Assembly (NCBI GenBank): GCA_002338505.1
Contig: DDIK01000051.1
Location: forward strand, 1-27,914
Direction: 5' to 3'
DNA: 27,914 nucleotides
Source: Bacteriovorax sp. UBA1852
GTDB taxonomy: Bacteria; Bdellovibrionota; Bacteriovoracia; Bacteriovoracales; Bacteriovoracaceae
Made by a program: the position numbers and the translations under genes
Shown: positions 15,683 through 23,637 of the stretch, piece by piece
Position numbering within the stretch: position 1 is the first letter of the stretch
Layout: every line of letters starts with the position of its first letter
The notes under the pieces: model-generated
What the model saw: only the letters and a program-made list of their open reading frames with translations
Database searches by the model: none
Told to the model about the DNA's origin: nothing

Positions 15683-17974
15683 TTAAAAGAGAGTCATTTG
15701 ACTGCCGCTAATTATATCATCAAAATCTTTATGGAAAAATTTTAGCACATCATTAGCTATTGGAGCTATTTGTTTATCAATATAATGTGAATAATCAATA
15801 TCTTTGACATCTAACTCAATTGGAACGGGTCCAAACTTAGTCATGATATATTCAATTTCTTTGATAAACTTCTTGGGCTCCTTCTCTTGAAGAAGCTTCG
15901 CAGCACGTACATGTGGCGGTGATGATTTTGTATATTCAGCGAGAGACTTGCTAAGACGTTTCTTGTAGACAATATCGCCATCAAACTTGCCGTCTTTAAA
16001 GTCTTTAACAAAGTCCTTTATATAATCCTCTAAACTATGACCTTCAAAGAATATTTTAAAAAGCTCAAACTGAAAATTCTTCGCTAACTTAGTCCAATCA
16101 CTTCTGACATACTCCATGCCTGAGAAATGAAGCTCTTCTCCATTTAAAAGGCCCACATAGCGCTTCTTCGTTCCCTGCTCAGTATTTCTTGCAAACGGTA
16201 AGAATAGCTTTGAAAAATATTTTTCATATTCCATTTCTAAAAAAGACTCGACACCAAATTGCCTCTCAATTTTTTGAGAAAGATAGTCATTAATTTTATC
16301 TGCTAATTGCTTTGCAACCTTGTCTCTACTTCCAACCTCTAAAAAATTTAATTTAATAAATAAAGAATCAGTATCTCCATATACAACTTGATGACCGTTC
16401 TCTTCAATATACTGGATACTCTGCTTTAGTATCCACTGACCTGTTTCTGTGATTGAGCGAGCAAGGTCGGCATGATAGAAACGACAGCCTGCAGAACCTA
16501 GCACACCATAAAATGAGTTCATCAGTATTTTTACTGCTTGCGATAAGTTCTTGTCATTAAGCCTCTTCGCTTCTTCTCTCTTTGTTAAAAGATCCTCTAT
16601 TATTCCAGGTAAAATATGATCAGTTTTTGAAAACTGAACCCCAGACACAGCCGTAACAGGCGCAACTCCACCATTAAGTCTTCCCACTGGATCAATCTTG
16701 AATGTCTTTATAATTGTCGGATAGAGACTCTTAAAGTCTAATACAACGACGTGCTCATGAAGACCTGGCTTTGCCTCCATAACATAACCACCAAGACTTG
16801 CCTTTTCTTTGGTTATATCAAGAGTATTATTTGCCACAAGTCCTTTTCGATGAACTTTAGGCAAGTATATATGATCGAATGCTCTGGTCGACATTCCAAG
16901 TTTATCTAGCAAGAGACCACTGTACAGCACTCTCTTTGTGAGATGATCAATGAGATTTAACTTCTTAAATATATCGATAACAAGTGTACAATCTAGAAGA
17001 TTATATTTAGCGAGAGACATTTTATCTTCATGAAATCTTCTTTCTATTTCCTCAACTTTGTCAGCACCTTCACTTTCAATATCTTTATTACCGCCTAATA
17101 CTTCTTTTGAAACAGTTGCTAGCTTATAATTTTCAAATTGATAAAAAGCTAGTTTAACAACTCGAGGCCCATCAAGGACAACTCGTCCTTCAATGTTAGC
17201 AAACCACATTCCCCCAGCTCTTTGATCAATTCGTACTTCTCTTCCATTTCTTCCAAGCTTAAGTTTTAATCCAAGTTTTAAACACTTCTTTTCTAAGAAG
17301 TTTAAATCAAAGCCGATAACATGCCATCCAAGGATTAAATCAGGGTTAAAGAAGTGAAAGTCCTCCATAAACTTTATAAGTAAAGACTTCTCGTTTTTAA
17401 AAAATAGTACATCTTCGGTATCATCAAGATCCCCGACCATATATACTTTCTTAATCTCTTGCTTACCTATTTGATGAATTGCAATTGAATATAAGTCATC
17501 ACCAAGAGATGTTTCGATATCAAGAGACATAATCTCAAAGGACGGGATATAGTGAGAGGGCTTAATCTGCGGATTAATATATGTCTTATAGCCAGCAACT
17601 TCTTCAAAGTTTCCAGCAAACTCTAGAGAGCCATTAATAAAACGCTCCATCAAGAATCTGTCGTTAGGCCAAATATCTGATTCATAAGTACGAATACTCT
17701 TTTCTTCAAATTCTTTTTTTACTTGTAAGTAGTCTTTTTGAAGATTGAGATAGATACCATCAACCTTTCTGCCATTGAATGCTTTTAAATTAAGGGATCT
17801 ACGTTCAAAACGATTATCAGGAGAAAGTTCAACGTCCTGCTCTGTAAAGAAAATTGCCTTTTCACCTCTGAAGATGAGTTTCACAACATCATCTTGAACT
17901 TTCACCCAGTAGTGAAACTCTATACCATTTGATCCATCTATTATAGAATCGTTTAAGATTAAGCCCTTATTCAT
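15683..17974 (-). CDS. polB: DNA polymerase II (family B)
   Basis: A 763-residue family B polymerase that aligns along its whole length with E. coli Pol II (783 aa), used in lesion bypass and repair synthesis. The proofreading exonuclease is intact: Exo I LDIETS (D152, E154), Exo II with D223 in IGFDLNF, Exo III YNLLDC (Y324, D328). Polymerase motifs are also intact: A DFKSLYP (413-419), B KILMNSFYGVLGS (482-494), C YGDTDS (532-537). The protein ends in QMTLF, a beta-clamp-binding motif, as E. coli Pol II ends in a similar peptide. I choose ATG 17974 since MNKGLIL aligns with the E. coli start; the frame is open to 18022. No LexA-like box is visible upstream. Confidence 0.95.
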   Translation of the reverse strand: MNKGLILNDSIIDGSNGIEFHYWVKVQDDVVKLIFRGEKAIFFTEQDVELSPDNRFERRSLNLKAFNGRKVDGIYLNLQKDYLQVKKEFEEKSIRTYESDIWPNDRFLMERFINGSLEFAGNFEEVAGYKTYINPQIKPSHYIPSFEIMSLDIETSLGDDLYSIAIHQIGKQEIKKVYMVGDLDDTEDVLFFKNEKSLLIKFMEDFHFFNPDLILGWHVIGFDLNFLEKKCLKLGLKLKLGRNGREVRIDQRAGGMWFANIEGRVVLDGPRVVKLAFYQFENYKLATVSKEVLGGNKDIESEGADKVEEIERRFHEDKMSLAKYNLLDCTLVIDIFKKLNLIDHLTKRVLYSGLLLDKLGMSTRAFDHIYLPKVHRKGLVANNTLDITKEKASLGGYVMEAKPGLHEHVVVLDFKSLYPTIIKTFKIDPVGRLNGGVAPVTAVSGVQFSKTDHILPGIIEDLLTKREEAKRLNDKNLSQAVKILMNSFYGVLGSAGCRFYHADLARSITETGQWILKQSIQYIEENGHQVVYGDTDSLFIKLNFLEVGSRDKVAKQLADKINDYLSQKIERQFGVESFLEMEYEKYFSKLFLPFARNTEQGTKKRYVGLLNGEELHFSGMEYVRSDWTKLAKNFQFELFKIFFEGHSLEDYIKDFVKDFKDGKFDGDIVYKKRLSKSLAEYTKSSPPHVRAAKLLQEKEPKKFIKEIEYIMTKFGPVPIELDVKDIDYSHYIDKQIAPIANDVLKFFHKDFDDIISGSQMTLF

Positions 17975-17981
17975 AGAGGGA

Positions 17982-17987
17982 ATCATA
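17982..17987 (-). promoter_or_regulatory. -10 hexamer of polB, predicted leaderless
   Basis: TATGAT (5/6) lies 7 bases before the ATG at 17974, and no ribosome-binding site is visible there. A -35 is not clear (TTATCC at 17 bases). It overlaps the divergent start region of the iminopeptidase gene at 18013. Confidence 0.35.
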
Positions 17988-18012
17988 CAACATTTTTTTA
18001 AGAAGGATAATA

Positions 18013-18969
18013 ATGAAAACACTCTACCCAGAAATTAATCCACTCACGCAAGACTATTTAAAGGTATCTGATATTCATGAAATCTTCTTCGAAGAATGCG
18101 GAACGAGAGGAAAGCAAGCCGTCGTCTTTCTCCACGGTGGACCGGGAGGTGGAATTCAGCCAAATTATCGACGTTACTTTGATCCAGAAAATTATCATAT
18201 TATTCTCTTTGATCAGAGAGGATGCGGACAGTCAAAGCCTTTTGCTGAAATTAAAGATAATACGACCTGGGATCTTGTCGAAGACATTGAAAAACTTAGA
18301 AAACATCTTGGAATAAATAGCTGGGCCGTCTTTGGTGGAAGCTGGGGCTCAACTTTGGCACTTACCTATTCGCAGGCTCATCCAAAAGCTGTGGATGCTT
18401 TATTTCTAAGAGGCATATTTATGCTCAGACAAAAAGAGATTGACTGGTTTTACCAAGAAGGCGCCTCAAAAATTTTCCCTGATGCTTGGGAAAAGTATCT
18501 TGATCCAATACCACATGAAGAAAGGGGTAATTTAGTAGAAGCATTTTATAAGAGACTTACCTCTGATGATATTGAAATCAGAAAATCTGCCGCTAAAGCT
18601 TGGTCTGTTTGGGAAGCTTCAACTAGTAAACTTATTCAAAGTAGAGAATTAATGGAGAGCTTTAACGGTGATGAATTTGCTGACGCCTTTGCTCGCATTG
18701 AATGTCATTACTTTACAAATAAAGGCTTCTTTGAAGATGAAAACCAATTACTAAAAAACGTAGACAAAATTAGAGACATTCCTGCTATTATAGTACAAGG
18801 AAGATATGATGTGGTATGTCCTATGGAATCGGCATGGGAATTACACAAAGCTTGGCCTGAGGCAAAGTTTAAAGTTATTGATGATGCTGGCCACTCGCTG
18901 AGTGAGGAAGGTATTACTTCTGCATTAATAGAAGCAACTGACAGCTTCTGTAGAACACAGAAAATTTAA
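18013..18969 (+). CDS. pip: Proline iminopeptidase
   Basis: An alpha/beta-hydrolase of 318 residues that removes N-terminal proline from peptides in the cytoplasm. The oxyanion region HGGPGGG is at 41-47, the nucleophile Ser110 is in GGSWGS (108-113), and the rest of the triad is Asp266 (GRYDVVCP) and His294 (DDAGHSLSE). DQRGCGQS at 67-74 is also typical of the S33 peptidase family. There is no signal peptide. ATG has AAGGA about 6 bases upstream. It is divergent from polB with 38 bases between starts, and the QueD-like gene follows after 10 bases, making a two-gene operon. Confidence 0.95.
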   Translation: MKTLYPEINPLTQDYLKVSDIHEIFFEECGTRGKQAVVFLHGGPGGGIQPNYRRYFDPENYHIILFDQRGCGQSKPFAEIKDNTTWDLVEDIEKLRKHLGINSWAVFGGSWGSTLALTYSQAHPKAVDALFLRGIFMLRQKEIDWFYQEGASKIFPDAWEKYLDPIPHEERGNLVEAFYKRLTSDDIEIRKSAAKAWSVWEASTSKLIQSRELMESFNGDEFADAFARIECHYFTNKGFFEDENQLLKNVDKIRDIPAIIVQGRYDVVCPMESAWELHKAWPEAKFKVIDDAGHSLSEEGITSALIEATDSFCRTQKI

Positions 18970-18979
18970 AGGAAAGTTT

Positions 18980-19426
18980 ATGTCTAAAGAATTTAAATCA
19001 ACAAAGAACTTCTATGGTTTTCCATGTACCCATAGACAATGGAAAGCTGAAAGTCACTGTAGATTTGTTCATGGGTATAGCCGCTCTTTTCATTTTGAGT
19101 TTGCTGCTAGTGAATTAACGAAGGAAATGTGGGTCATGGACTTTGGGGATCTTAAAGATGTGAAGGCATGGCTTGAAGATATGTTTGACCATACATTTCT
19201 CGTATCAGAGGATGACCCTCATAAAGAAAAGTTTAAGCAATTAGACGATGAGGGTATTATTCAAATGAGAGTACTTCCTAATGCAGGAATGGAAGGAACT
19301 GCGCAATTTGTTTATGAGAAAGTAAATGAGATGATTAAATCAAAAACAAATAATAGAGTTTGGATTACAAGAGTAGAAGTTAAAGAAAATGAGAAGAACT
19401 CCGCTCTCTTTATCCCGCATTCTTAA
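18980..19426 (+). CDS. QueD-like 6-pyruvoyltetrahydropterin synthase family protein
   Basis: A 148-residue protein of the PTPS/QueD fold. QueD makes 6-carboxytetrahydropterin from dihydroneopterin triphosphate on the path to queuosine. Visible features are H18, catalytic-type Cys27 in ESHCRF, H31, the DFGDLK strand (54-59), DH at 70-71 of the catalytic relay and Glu105 in MEGTAQFVYEKV. The usual zinc HGH triad reads HGY here (H31, Tyr33), while an extra His26 precedes the Cys. A divergent QueD-like subfamily with the same ESHC..LHGY pattern is known to me from other bacteria and phages, so this is probably not a mutation. Whether it still makes queuosine precursor is open. AGGAAAG precedes the ATG; 10 bases after pip. 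Confidence 0.75.
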   Translation: MSKEFKSTKNFYGFPCTHRQWKAESHCRFVHGYSRSFHFEFAASELTKEMWVMDFGDLKDVKAWLEDMFDHTFLVSEDDPHKEKFKQLDDEGIIQMRVLPNAGMEGTAQFVYEKVNEMIKSKTNNRVWITRVEVKENEKNSALFIPHS

Positions 19427-19461
19427 AAGTTGGCATGTCATAACTTGGGAATGACAACTTT
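19423..19461 (+). other. Two-part hairpin just after the QueD-like stop codon
   Basis: TGTCAT (19436-19441) pairs with ATGACA (19451-19456) around a 9-base loop, and AAAGT upstream pairs with ACTTT (19457-19461) across a one-sided bulge. It could stabilise the 3' end or help termination, but the nearest T-run (19482-19488) is 20 bases further, so it is not a textbook Rho-independent terminator. Confidence 0.3.
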
Positions 19462-19611
19462 AGTAGGCAGTGAAAATCAGCTTTTTTTAGGTCCTCTCAA
19501 GTTTTTTTTTCAAAAATAAAGAGACTATTCGCCTCAAAAAACCAAGAATTGTTTAATTATCTAACACGTTGGGGTTCTTTTCCTAAAAAATTGTTTTAAA
19601 TATGTACAATT

Positions 19612-19711
19612 ATCTACGATTTATTCTAAATATTATTTCCTTACAAAAATTCATTACTTTATCCGGAAAAAGTTAAACACATCTACGATCATATTTGTTG
19701 TATAATTCCTT
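19612..19711. repeat. Spaced direct repeat upstream of the Phe/Tyr operon
   Basis: ATCTACGAT occurs at 19612-19620 and 19681-19689. In both copies TTCCTT follows after exactly 16 bases (19637-19642 and 19706-19711), making two 31-base units 69 bases apart with unrelated middles. The second unit spans the -10 box of the operon. This part of the 313-base gap (19427-19739) is otherwise very AT-rich with several T-runs and no gene I can support. Confidence 0.45.
19701..19706 (+). promoter_or_regulatory. -10 box of the Phe/Tyr operon
   Basis: A perfect TATAAT lies 33 bases before the ATG of the first gene. No good -35 is visible at 16-18 bases (CACATC region), so an activator may be needed. The start of transcription would be near 19713, giving a leader of about 27 bases that contains the ribosome site GAGG. 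Confidence 0.45.
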
Positions 19712-19739
19712 GATAGTTAATGACAAGAGTGAGGTTAGC

Positions 19740-20849
19740 ATGAAAATTGATAAATTAAAGACATGGCCAAAGATTGATGAGCAAAAACCACTAGTAATTG
19801 CTGGACCATGTTCAGCTGAAAGCGAAGAGCAAATGCTAGCTATCGCCCATCAAGTTAAGGAACTAGATAAAGTACAAGTTTTCAGAGCAGGTATCTGGAA
19901 GCCAAGAACGAGACCAAATACTTTTGAAGGTGTTGGTATGATTGGTCTTCCATGGCTACAAAGGGTTAAACAAGAGACAGGTCTTCTTGTAACAACAGAG
20001 GTAGCAAATGCCTCTCATGTTGAATTAGCTCTTAAGCACGACATCGATATCCTCTGGATTGGGGCTAGAACAACTGTTTCTCCCTTTGCGGTCCAAGAGA
20101 TTGCAGAGGCGCTAAAGGGTGTCGATATTCCTGTAATGGTAAAGAATCCTATCAACGCTGACCTGGCATTATGGATGGGAGCAATTGAAAGGTTTTATAC
20201 TGTTGGACTTACTAAGTTAGCCGCCATTCACAGAGGATTCTCGTCTGCCGAAAAAACAAAGTATCGAAATCTTCCAATTTGGTCTATTCCGATTGAATTA
20301 AAAAGAAATTTACCAGATCTACCAATTATTTGTGATCCAAGCCACATCGCAGGTAATAGATCATTAATTGCAGAAACTTGCCAAAAAGCAATGGATGTAA
20401 ACATGGATGGGCTCATGATAGAGACTCATATTAATCCAGACAAGGCATTGAGTGATGCTAAACAACAAATTACTCCTACAAGATTGACCGATATTATTAA
20501 CAATCTCTCTCTTCGAAATGAATTTAGCGAAGACAAGAACTTTGAAGAAACGCTTGTGAAATTACGAATGGGAATTGATAAAGTTGACCGTGAGATTATT
20601 GAATTACTAAAAATGAGAATGAATGCAGTCTATGAAATTGGACAAACAAAGAAAGATAGTAATATTACTCCACTTCAGATTGGTCGTATGGATCATGTCA
20701 TGAGAGAGCGTTGTCAACTAGCGAGCAAAATAGGTCTTGAAGAAAAATATATTGAAGATCTTTTTCATGTGATTCATACTGAATCAGTAAGGCAACAAAC
20801 AAAAATAATGAATAATTTTACTCCAGTAAAAGATGACAACGAAGAATAA
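19740..20849 (+). CDS. Bifunctional DAHP synthase-chorismate mutase
   Basis: A 369-residue fusion. Residues 1-260 are a type I-beta (KDO8P synthase-like) DAHP synthase that joins PEP and erythrose 4-phosphate at the start of the shikimate pathway: GPCSAES (22-28, metal-ligand Cys24), KPRTRP (54-59), KNP (135-137), DPSH (199-202) and an ETH motif (228-230). Residues 268-352 form an AroQ-type chorismate mutase helix bundle (LVKLRMGIDKVDREIIELL, later QIGRMDHVMRER). DAHP synthases with a C-terminal mutase are known mainly from Bacteroidota. The ATG at 19740 is chosen because GAGG lies 6 bases upstream and the domain begins at once; an ATG 15 codons earlier overlaps the promoter. First gene of the operon. 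Confidence 0.93.
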   Translation: MKIDKLKTWPKIDEQKPLVIAGPCSAESEEQMLAIAHQVKELDKVQVFRAGIWKPRTRPNTFEGVGMIGLPWLQRVKQETGLLVTTEVANASHVELALKHDIDILWIGARTTVSPFAVQEIAEALKGVDIPVMVKNPINADLALWMGAIERFYTVGLTKLAAIHRGFSSAEKTKYRNLPIWSIPIELKRNLPDLPIICDPSHIAGNRSLIAETCQKAMDVNMDGLMIETHINPDKALSDAKQQITPTRLTDIINNLSLRNEFSEDKNFEETLVKLRMGIDKVDREIIELLKMRMNAVYEIGQTKKDSNITPLQIGRMDHVMRERCQLASKIGLEEKYIEDLFHVIHTESVRQQTKIMNNFTPVKDDNEE

Positions 20850-20869
20850 GCCCTACAAATTGGACTAAG

Positions 20870-22027
20870 ATGAAATTATCCTCAAGAGTAGAAGGAATTA
20901 CTCCCTCAGGTAGTATTAAGATCGCTGAAAAAATCACCCATTTAAGAAATAATGGAAAGTCTATTATTGGTCTTAACGTTGGTGAGCCAGATTTCTCATC
21001 ACATGAAAATATTATTCAAGAGACAAAAGAAGCTCTTAATAATGGAAAGACCAGATATTCTCTTGTCAGTGGTGAAACAGATTTAAGAAAAGAAATTATT
21101 TCATATTATAATGATAAGTTTTCCACAAACTTTAGTTATGAAAACGTTCTCGTTGGTAATGGATCAAAGCAAGTCATCTATAATGCTTTTCAAGCACTTC
21201 TCAACGAAGGCGATGAAGTTATTATTCCAATCCCTTATTGGGTGACAATTCCTGAGTCAGTTAAATTGGCCGGTGGAAAAAATGTCTTTGTAGCAGTAAA
21301 AGATAACTTTCACCTTGATATTGATGCGATTAAAGCAGCTATCACAACTAAAACGAAAGTCATTTATATTAATACTCCCAATAATCCTTCTGGAATTTGC
21401 TACTCAAAAGAAGAAATTCTCGAGCTTGAGAAGATACTCATAGATAATGATATCTATCTTCTATCTGACGAGGCATACGAAGCACTTGTCTATGAAGATG
21501 AATTTGTATCACCATCAGCGGTCAGTCAAGAACTAGCAAAGCGAACTATTTGTATTCAAAGCTTCTCAAAAACCTTTTGTATGACGGGCTTTCGTCTGGG
21601 TTACATGATTGCCCCTAAAGAATTTATTAATAACGTTTCATCTTTTCAAGGTCACCTCTGTGGAAATGTATCCCCTTTTAGTCAATATGGTGCCATTGGT
21701 GCTCTAAAAGCAAAGGACTTAATTTTATCTCCACTTGTTCAGACAATGCGAAAAAGAAGAGATTTAAGCGTTGAGCTCTTTAAAGAACTTTTTGATTTTA
21801 CAAAGCCTTCTGGTGCCTTTTATTTATTTTTAAATATTGATAAATATATTGAATCAGGAAAAGTAAAAGACAGTACGGAGATGGTTGAATTACTCATCGA
21901 GGAAGCTGGTGTTGCGCTTGTTCCTGGAAAATTCTTTGGTATGGATAATTATATAAGACTTGCCTACACAGCTCATAGCGATGAAATAAAAAGAGCTTTT
22001 AACAATATCAAAAAGGTGCTTTCATGA
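20870..22027 (+). CDS. Class I PLP-dependent aminotransferase (aspartate/aromatic)
   Basis: A 385-residue fold-type I aminotransferase. The PLP-binding lysine is K234 in SFSKTFCMTGFRLGY, with NTPNNPSG (168-175) and SDEAYEAL (199-206) providing the other cofactor contacts; a C-terminal YIRLAYT holds the substrate-carboxylate Arg. Sequence is closest to the I-gamma aspartate aminotransferase group. Its position between the DAHP synthase-mutase and tyrA suggests that it transaminates phenylpyruvate and hydroxyphenylpyruvate (or prephenate) to the amino acids. It begins 20 bases after the first gene and its stop overlaps the tyrA start (ATGA), so translation is coupled. Confidence 0.92.
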   Translation: MKLSSRVEGITPSGSIKIAEKITHLRNNGKSIIGLNVGEPDFSSHENIIQETKEALNNGKTRYSLVSGETDLRKEIISYYNDKFSTNFSYENVLVGNGSKQVIYNAFQALLNEGDEVIIPIPYWVTIPESVKLAGGKNVFVAVKDNFHLDIDAIKAAITTKTKVIYINTPNNPSGICYSKEEILELEKILIDNDIYLLSDEAYEALVYEDEFVSPSAVSQELAKRTICIQSFSKTFCMTGFRLGYMIAPKEFINNVSSFQGHLCGNVSPFSQYGAIGALKAKDLILSPLVQTMRKRRDLSVELFKELFDFTKPSGAFYLFLNIDKYIESGKVKDSTEMVELLIEEAGVALVPGKFFGMDNYIRLAYTAHSDEIKRAFNNIKKVLS

Positions 22028-22752
22028 AAGTCGGAATTATTGGCTTTGGTCGACTTGGTAAGCTCTGCGCTTCACACATGGTCAAAGATTTTGATCTCTA
22101 TATTTATGATAAAGTAGATAAAAAAGAAGAAATCAAAAAGATAAAAGCTAAGCCTACTCAAATTAAAGAATTCGGTATCTGTGATATTGTTATTCCTTTC
22201 GTTCCAATCAGTGAGTTTGAAAATACAGTTCTAGAGCTAAAGAAGTATTTAAAACCTGGAACTCTTGTTATTGATGTATGCTCTGTAAAAGAACACCCTG
22301 TTAAGGTCATGAAAGAACATTTCAGTGAGGAAATCCAGATACTCGCCACTCACCCCATGTTTGGTCCAGACTCTGCTAAAGACACTCTATTTGGAACGAA
22401 AGTAGCAATTCACCCAGAAAGAATTAATATCGATCTTTATAATAGTATAAAATCTTATCTGCAAAGAAATGGTGTAAAGACGATTGAAACAACTCCTGAA
22501 AAGCATGATAAAGAGATTGCCAATACTCTTGTTTTAACTCATGTCATTGGAAGAACCTTAGTTGATATGAATGTAGAAGATCACGAAATTGATACAAAAG
22601 GTTATCGAAGATTACTTAAAATATTACAAACTGTTGAAAATGATAGTTGGCAATTATTTGATGATATGAACTCTTATAATCAATACGCTGAACCGATAAG
22701 AGAAAGCTTCAAGAAATCTCTTAACAATATTTTAAAAAGGCTTGAACATTGA
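22024..22752 (+). CDS. tyrA: Prephenate dehydrogenase
   Basis: A 242-residue prephenate/arogenate dehydrogenase that decarboxylates prephenate oxidatively towards tyrosine. The nucleotide-binding GFGRLG is at residues 7-12, with D29 after the second strand favouring NAD. ATHPMFGPDS (108-117, His110) and the later THVIGRTL helix (His173) belong to the catalytic dimer region. There is no ACT or mutase domain, consistent with the mutase being fused to the DAHP synthase. It overlaps the aminotransferase by ATGA (4 bases) and the pheA start by 4 bases. Prephenate versus arogenate specificity cannot be read from sequence. Confidence 0.9.
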   Translation: MKVGIIGFGRLGKLCASHMVKDFDLYIYDKVDKKEEIKKIKAKPTQIKEFGICDIVIPFVPISEFENTVLELKKYLKPGTLVIDVCSVKEHPVKVMKEHFSEEIQILATHPMFGPDSAKDTLFGTKVAIHPERINIDLYNSIKSYLQRNGVKTIETTPEKHDKEIANTLVLTHVIGRTLVDMNVEDHEIDTKGYRRLLKILQTVENDSWQLFDDMNSYNQYAEPIRESFKKSLNNILKRLEH

Positions 22753-23573
22753 AAGTTGGCTTTCAAGGAACACTAGGATCATATTCTGAAGAAGCACTAT
22801 ATAAGTTCTTTGGAAAAAAAGATATCGAGGCCATCGGCTATCCTTTGAGCGAAGATGTATGTCTTGCATTAGATAAAAGTGAAGTAGCAGCCATTATACT
22901 CCCCGTAGAAAATAGTATCGTCGGTAATGTGGATATCAACATGGATCTTCTATATAAGCATAGTTTCTATGCTATAGCAGAGGTCTATTTACCAATTAAT
23001 CACTGTCTTCTCGCAAATAAAGGTACAAAACTCGAAGACATAGAGCTCGTCCACTCTCATCCTATTGCACTTGCGCAATGCCACGACTTCTGTGTGAAGC
23101 ATAAAATAAAAGCTGTCCCTGAATTTGATACAGCTGGCGCTTCAAAGCTATTAAGTCTTAAAGATGTTAATAATGAAGCTACAATTGCATCAAAACTCTG
23201 CAGTGAATACTATGGACTGAATATTGTCTCTGAATCAATACAGAAAGTTAGTAATAATATTACAAGGTTTCTTGTTATGGTTCTTGAAAAAGATATACCC
23301 GAGGCCATCAAGCTAGAAAAAACAAGTATGGCCTTTTCTACTAATCATAAACCAGGAGCACTTCTTGAATGCCTTGGTATTTTTGCTGATTTTGGAGTGA
23401 ATTTAACCAAACTTCAGTCTAGGCCTATTCCAGAAAACCCTTTTATGTATGTCTTTTATACTGACTTTCTTGGATCTATCAATGATGAAAGCATTATAAA
23501 TTGCCTTAAAAGCCTAAAAGAACATACTGAAACCATTAAAATCTTAGGATCTTATCCAAGAGGGATCATTTGA
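22749..23573 (+). CDS. pheA: Prephenate dehydratase with ACT domain
   Basis: A 274-residue enzyme converting prephenate to phenylpyruvate. The catalytic domain (1-185) shows GTLGSYSEEA, PVENSIVGNV (52-61) and the essential TRF motif (172-174). An ACT domain follows (about 190-270) with PGALLECLG (202-210) and LQSRP (222-226), the sites for phenylalanine feedback. The usual ESRP has Gln in place of Glu here, a change I also associate with Bacteroidota homologues. The start is TTG overlapping the tyrA stop; AAGG lies 8 bases upstream and the family begins with KVGFQG at once. Last gene of the four-gene operon; I see no strong terminator after it. Confidence 0.93.
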   Translation: MKVGFQGTLGSYSEEALYKFFGKKDIEAIGYPLSEDVCLALDKSEVAAIILPVENSIVGNVDINMDLLYKHSFYAIAEVYLPINHCLLANKGTKLEDIELVHSHPIALAQCHDFCVKHKIKAVPEFDTAGASKLLSLKDVNNEATIASKLCSEYYGLNIVSESIQKVSNNITRFLVMVLEKDIPEAIKLEKTSMAFSTNHKPGALLECLGIFADFGVNLTKLQSRPIPENPFMYVFYTDFLGSINDESIINCLKSLKEHTETIKILGSYPRGII

Positions 23574-23602
23574 TTCAACATAAATAAGTTAGTTTTTCTC
23601 AT

Positions 23603-23631
23603 TTGTTTAATTTTTAAAACTCACTTATGAT
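23603..23631 (+). promoter_or_regulatory. Promoter of the 23638 gene, predicted leaderless
   Basis: TTGTTT, 17 bases, TATGAT (5/6), then 6 bases to ATG 23638. No purine-rich ribosome site lies between. The spacing again predicts a transcript starting at the start codon. Confidence 0.45.
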
Positions 23632-23637
23632 ATTCAT

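Noticed and set aside
17975..18012. A LexA-type SOS box for polB.
   Set aside because: No CTG-N10-CAG-like sequence is visible in the 38-base divergent gap.
17975..18022. A longer polB start at 18022 or 17986.
   Set aside because: The extra residues do not match the family; the start at 17974 aligns with E. coli Pol II, and the longer version would overlap the divergent pip gene.
19482..19510. T7 and T9 runs after the QueD-like gene as Rho-independent terminators.
   Set aside because: No GC-rich hairpin immediately precedes either run.
19602..19676. A 24-codon frame (two Tyr and two Phe codons) upstream of the Phe/Tyr operon, looking like an attenuation leader peptide.
   Set aside because: It has no ribosome site, lies upstream of the best -10 box (19701), is not followed by a terminator/antiterminator pair, and Phe/Tyr codons are expected in such AT-rich DNA.
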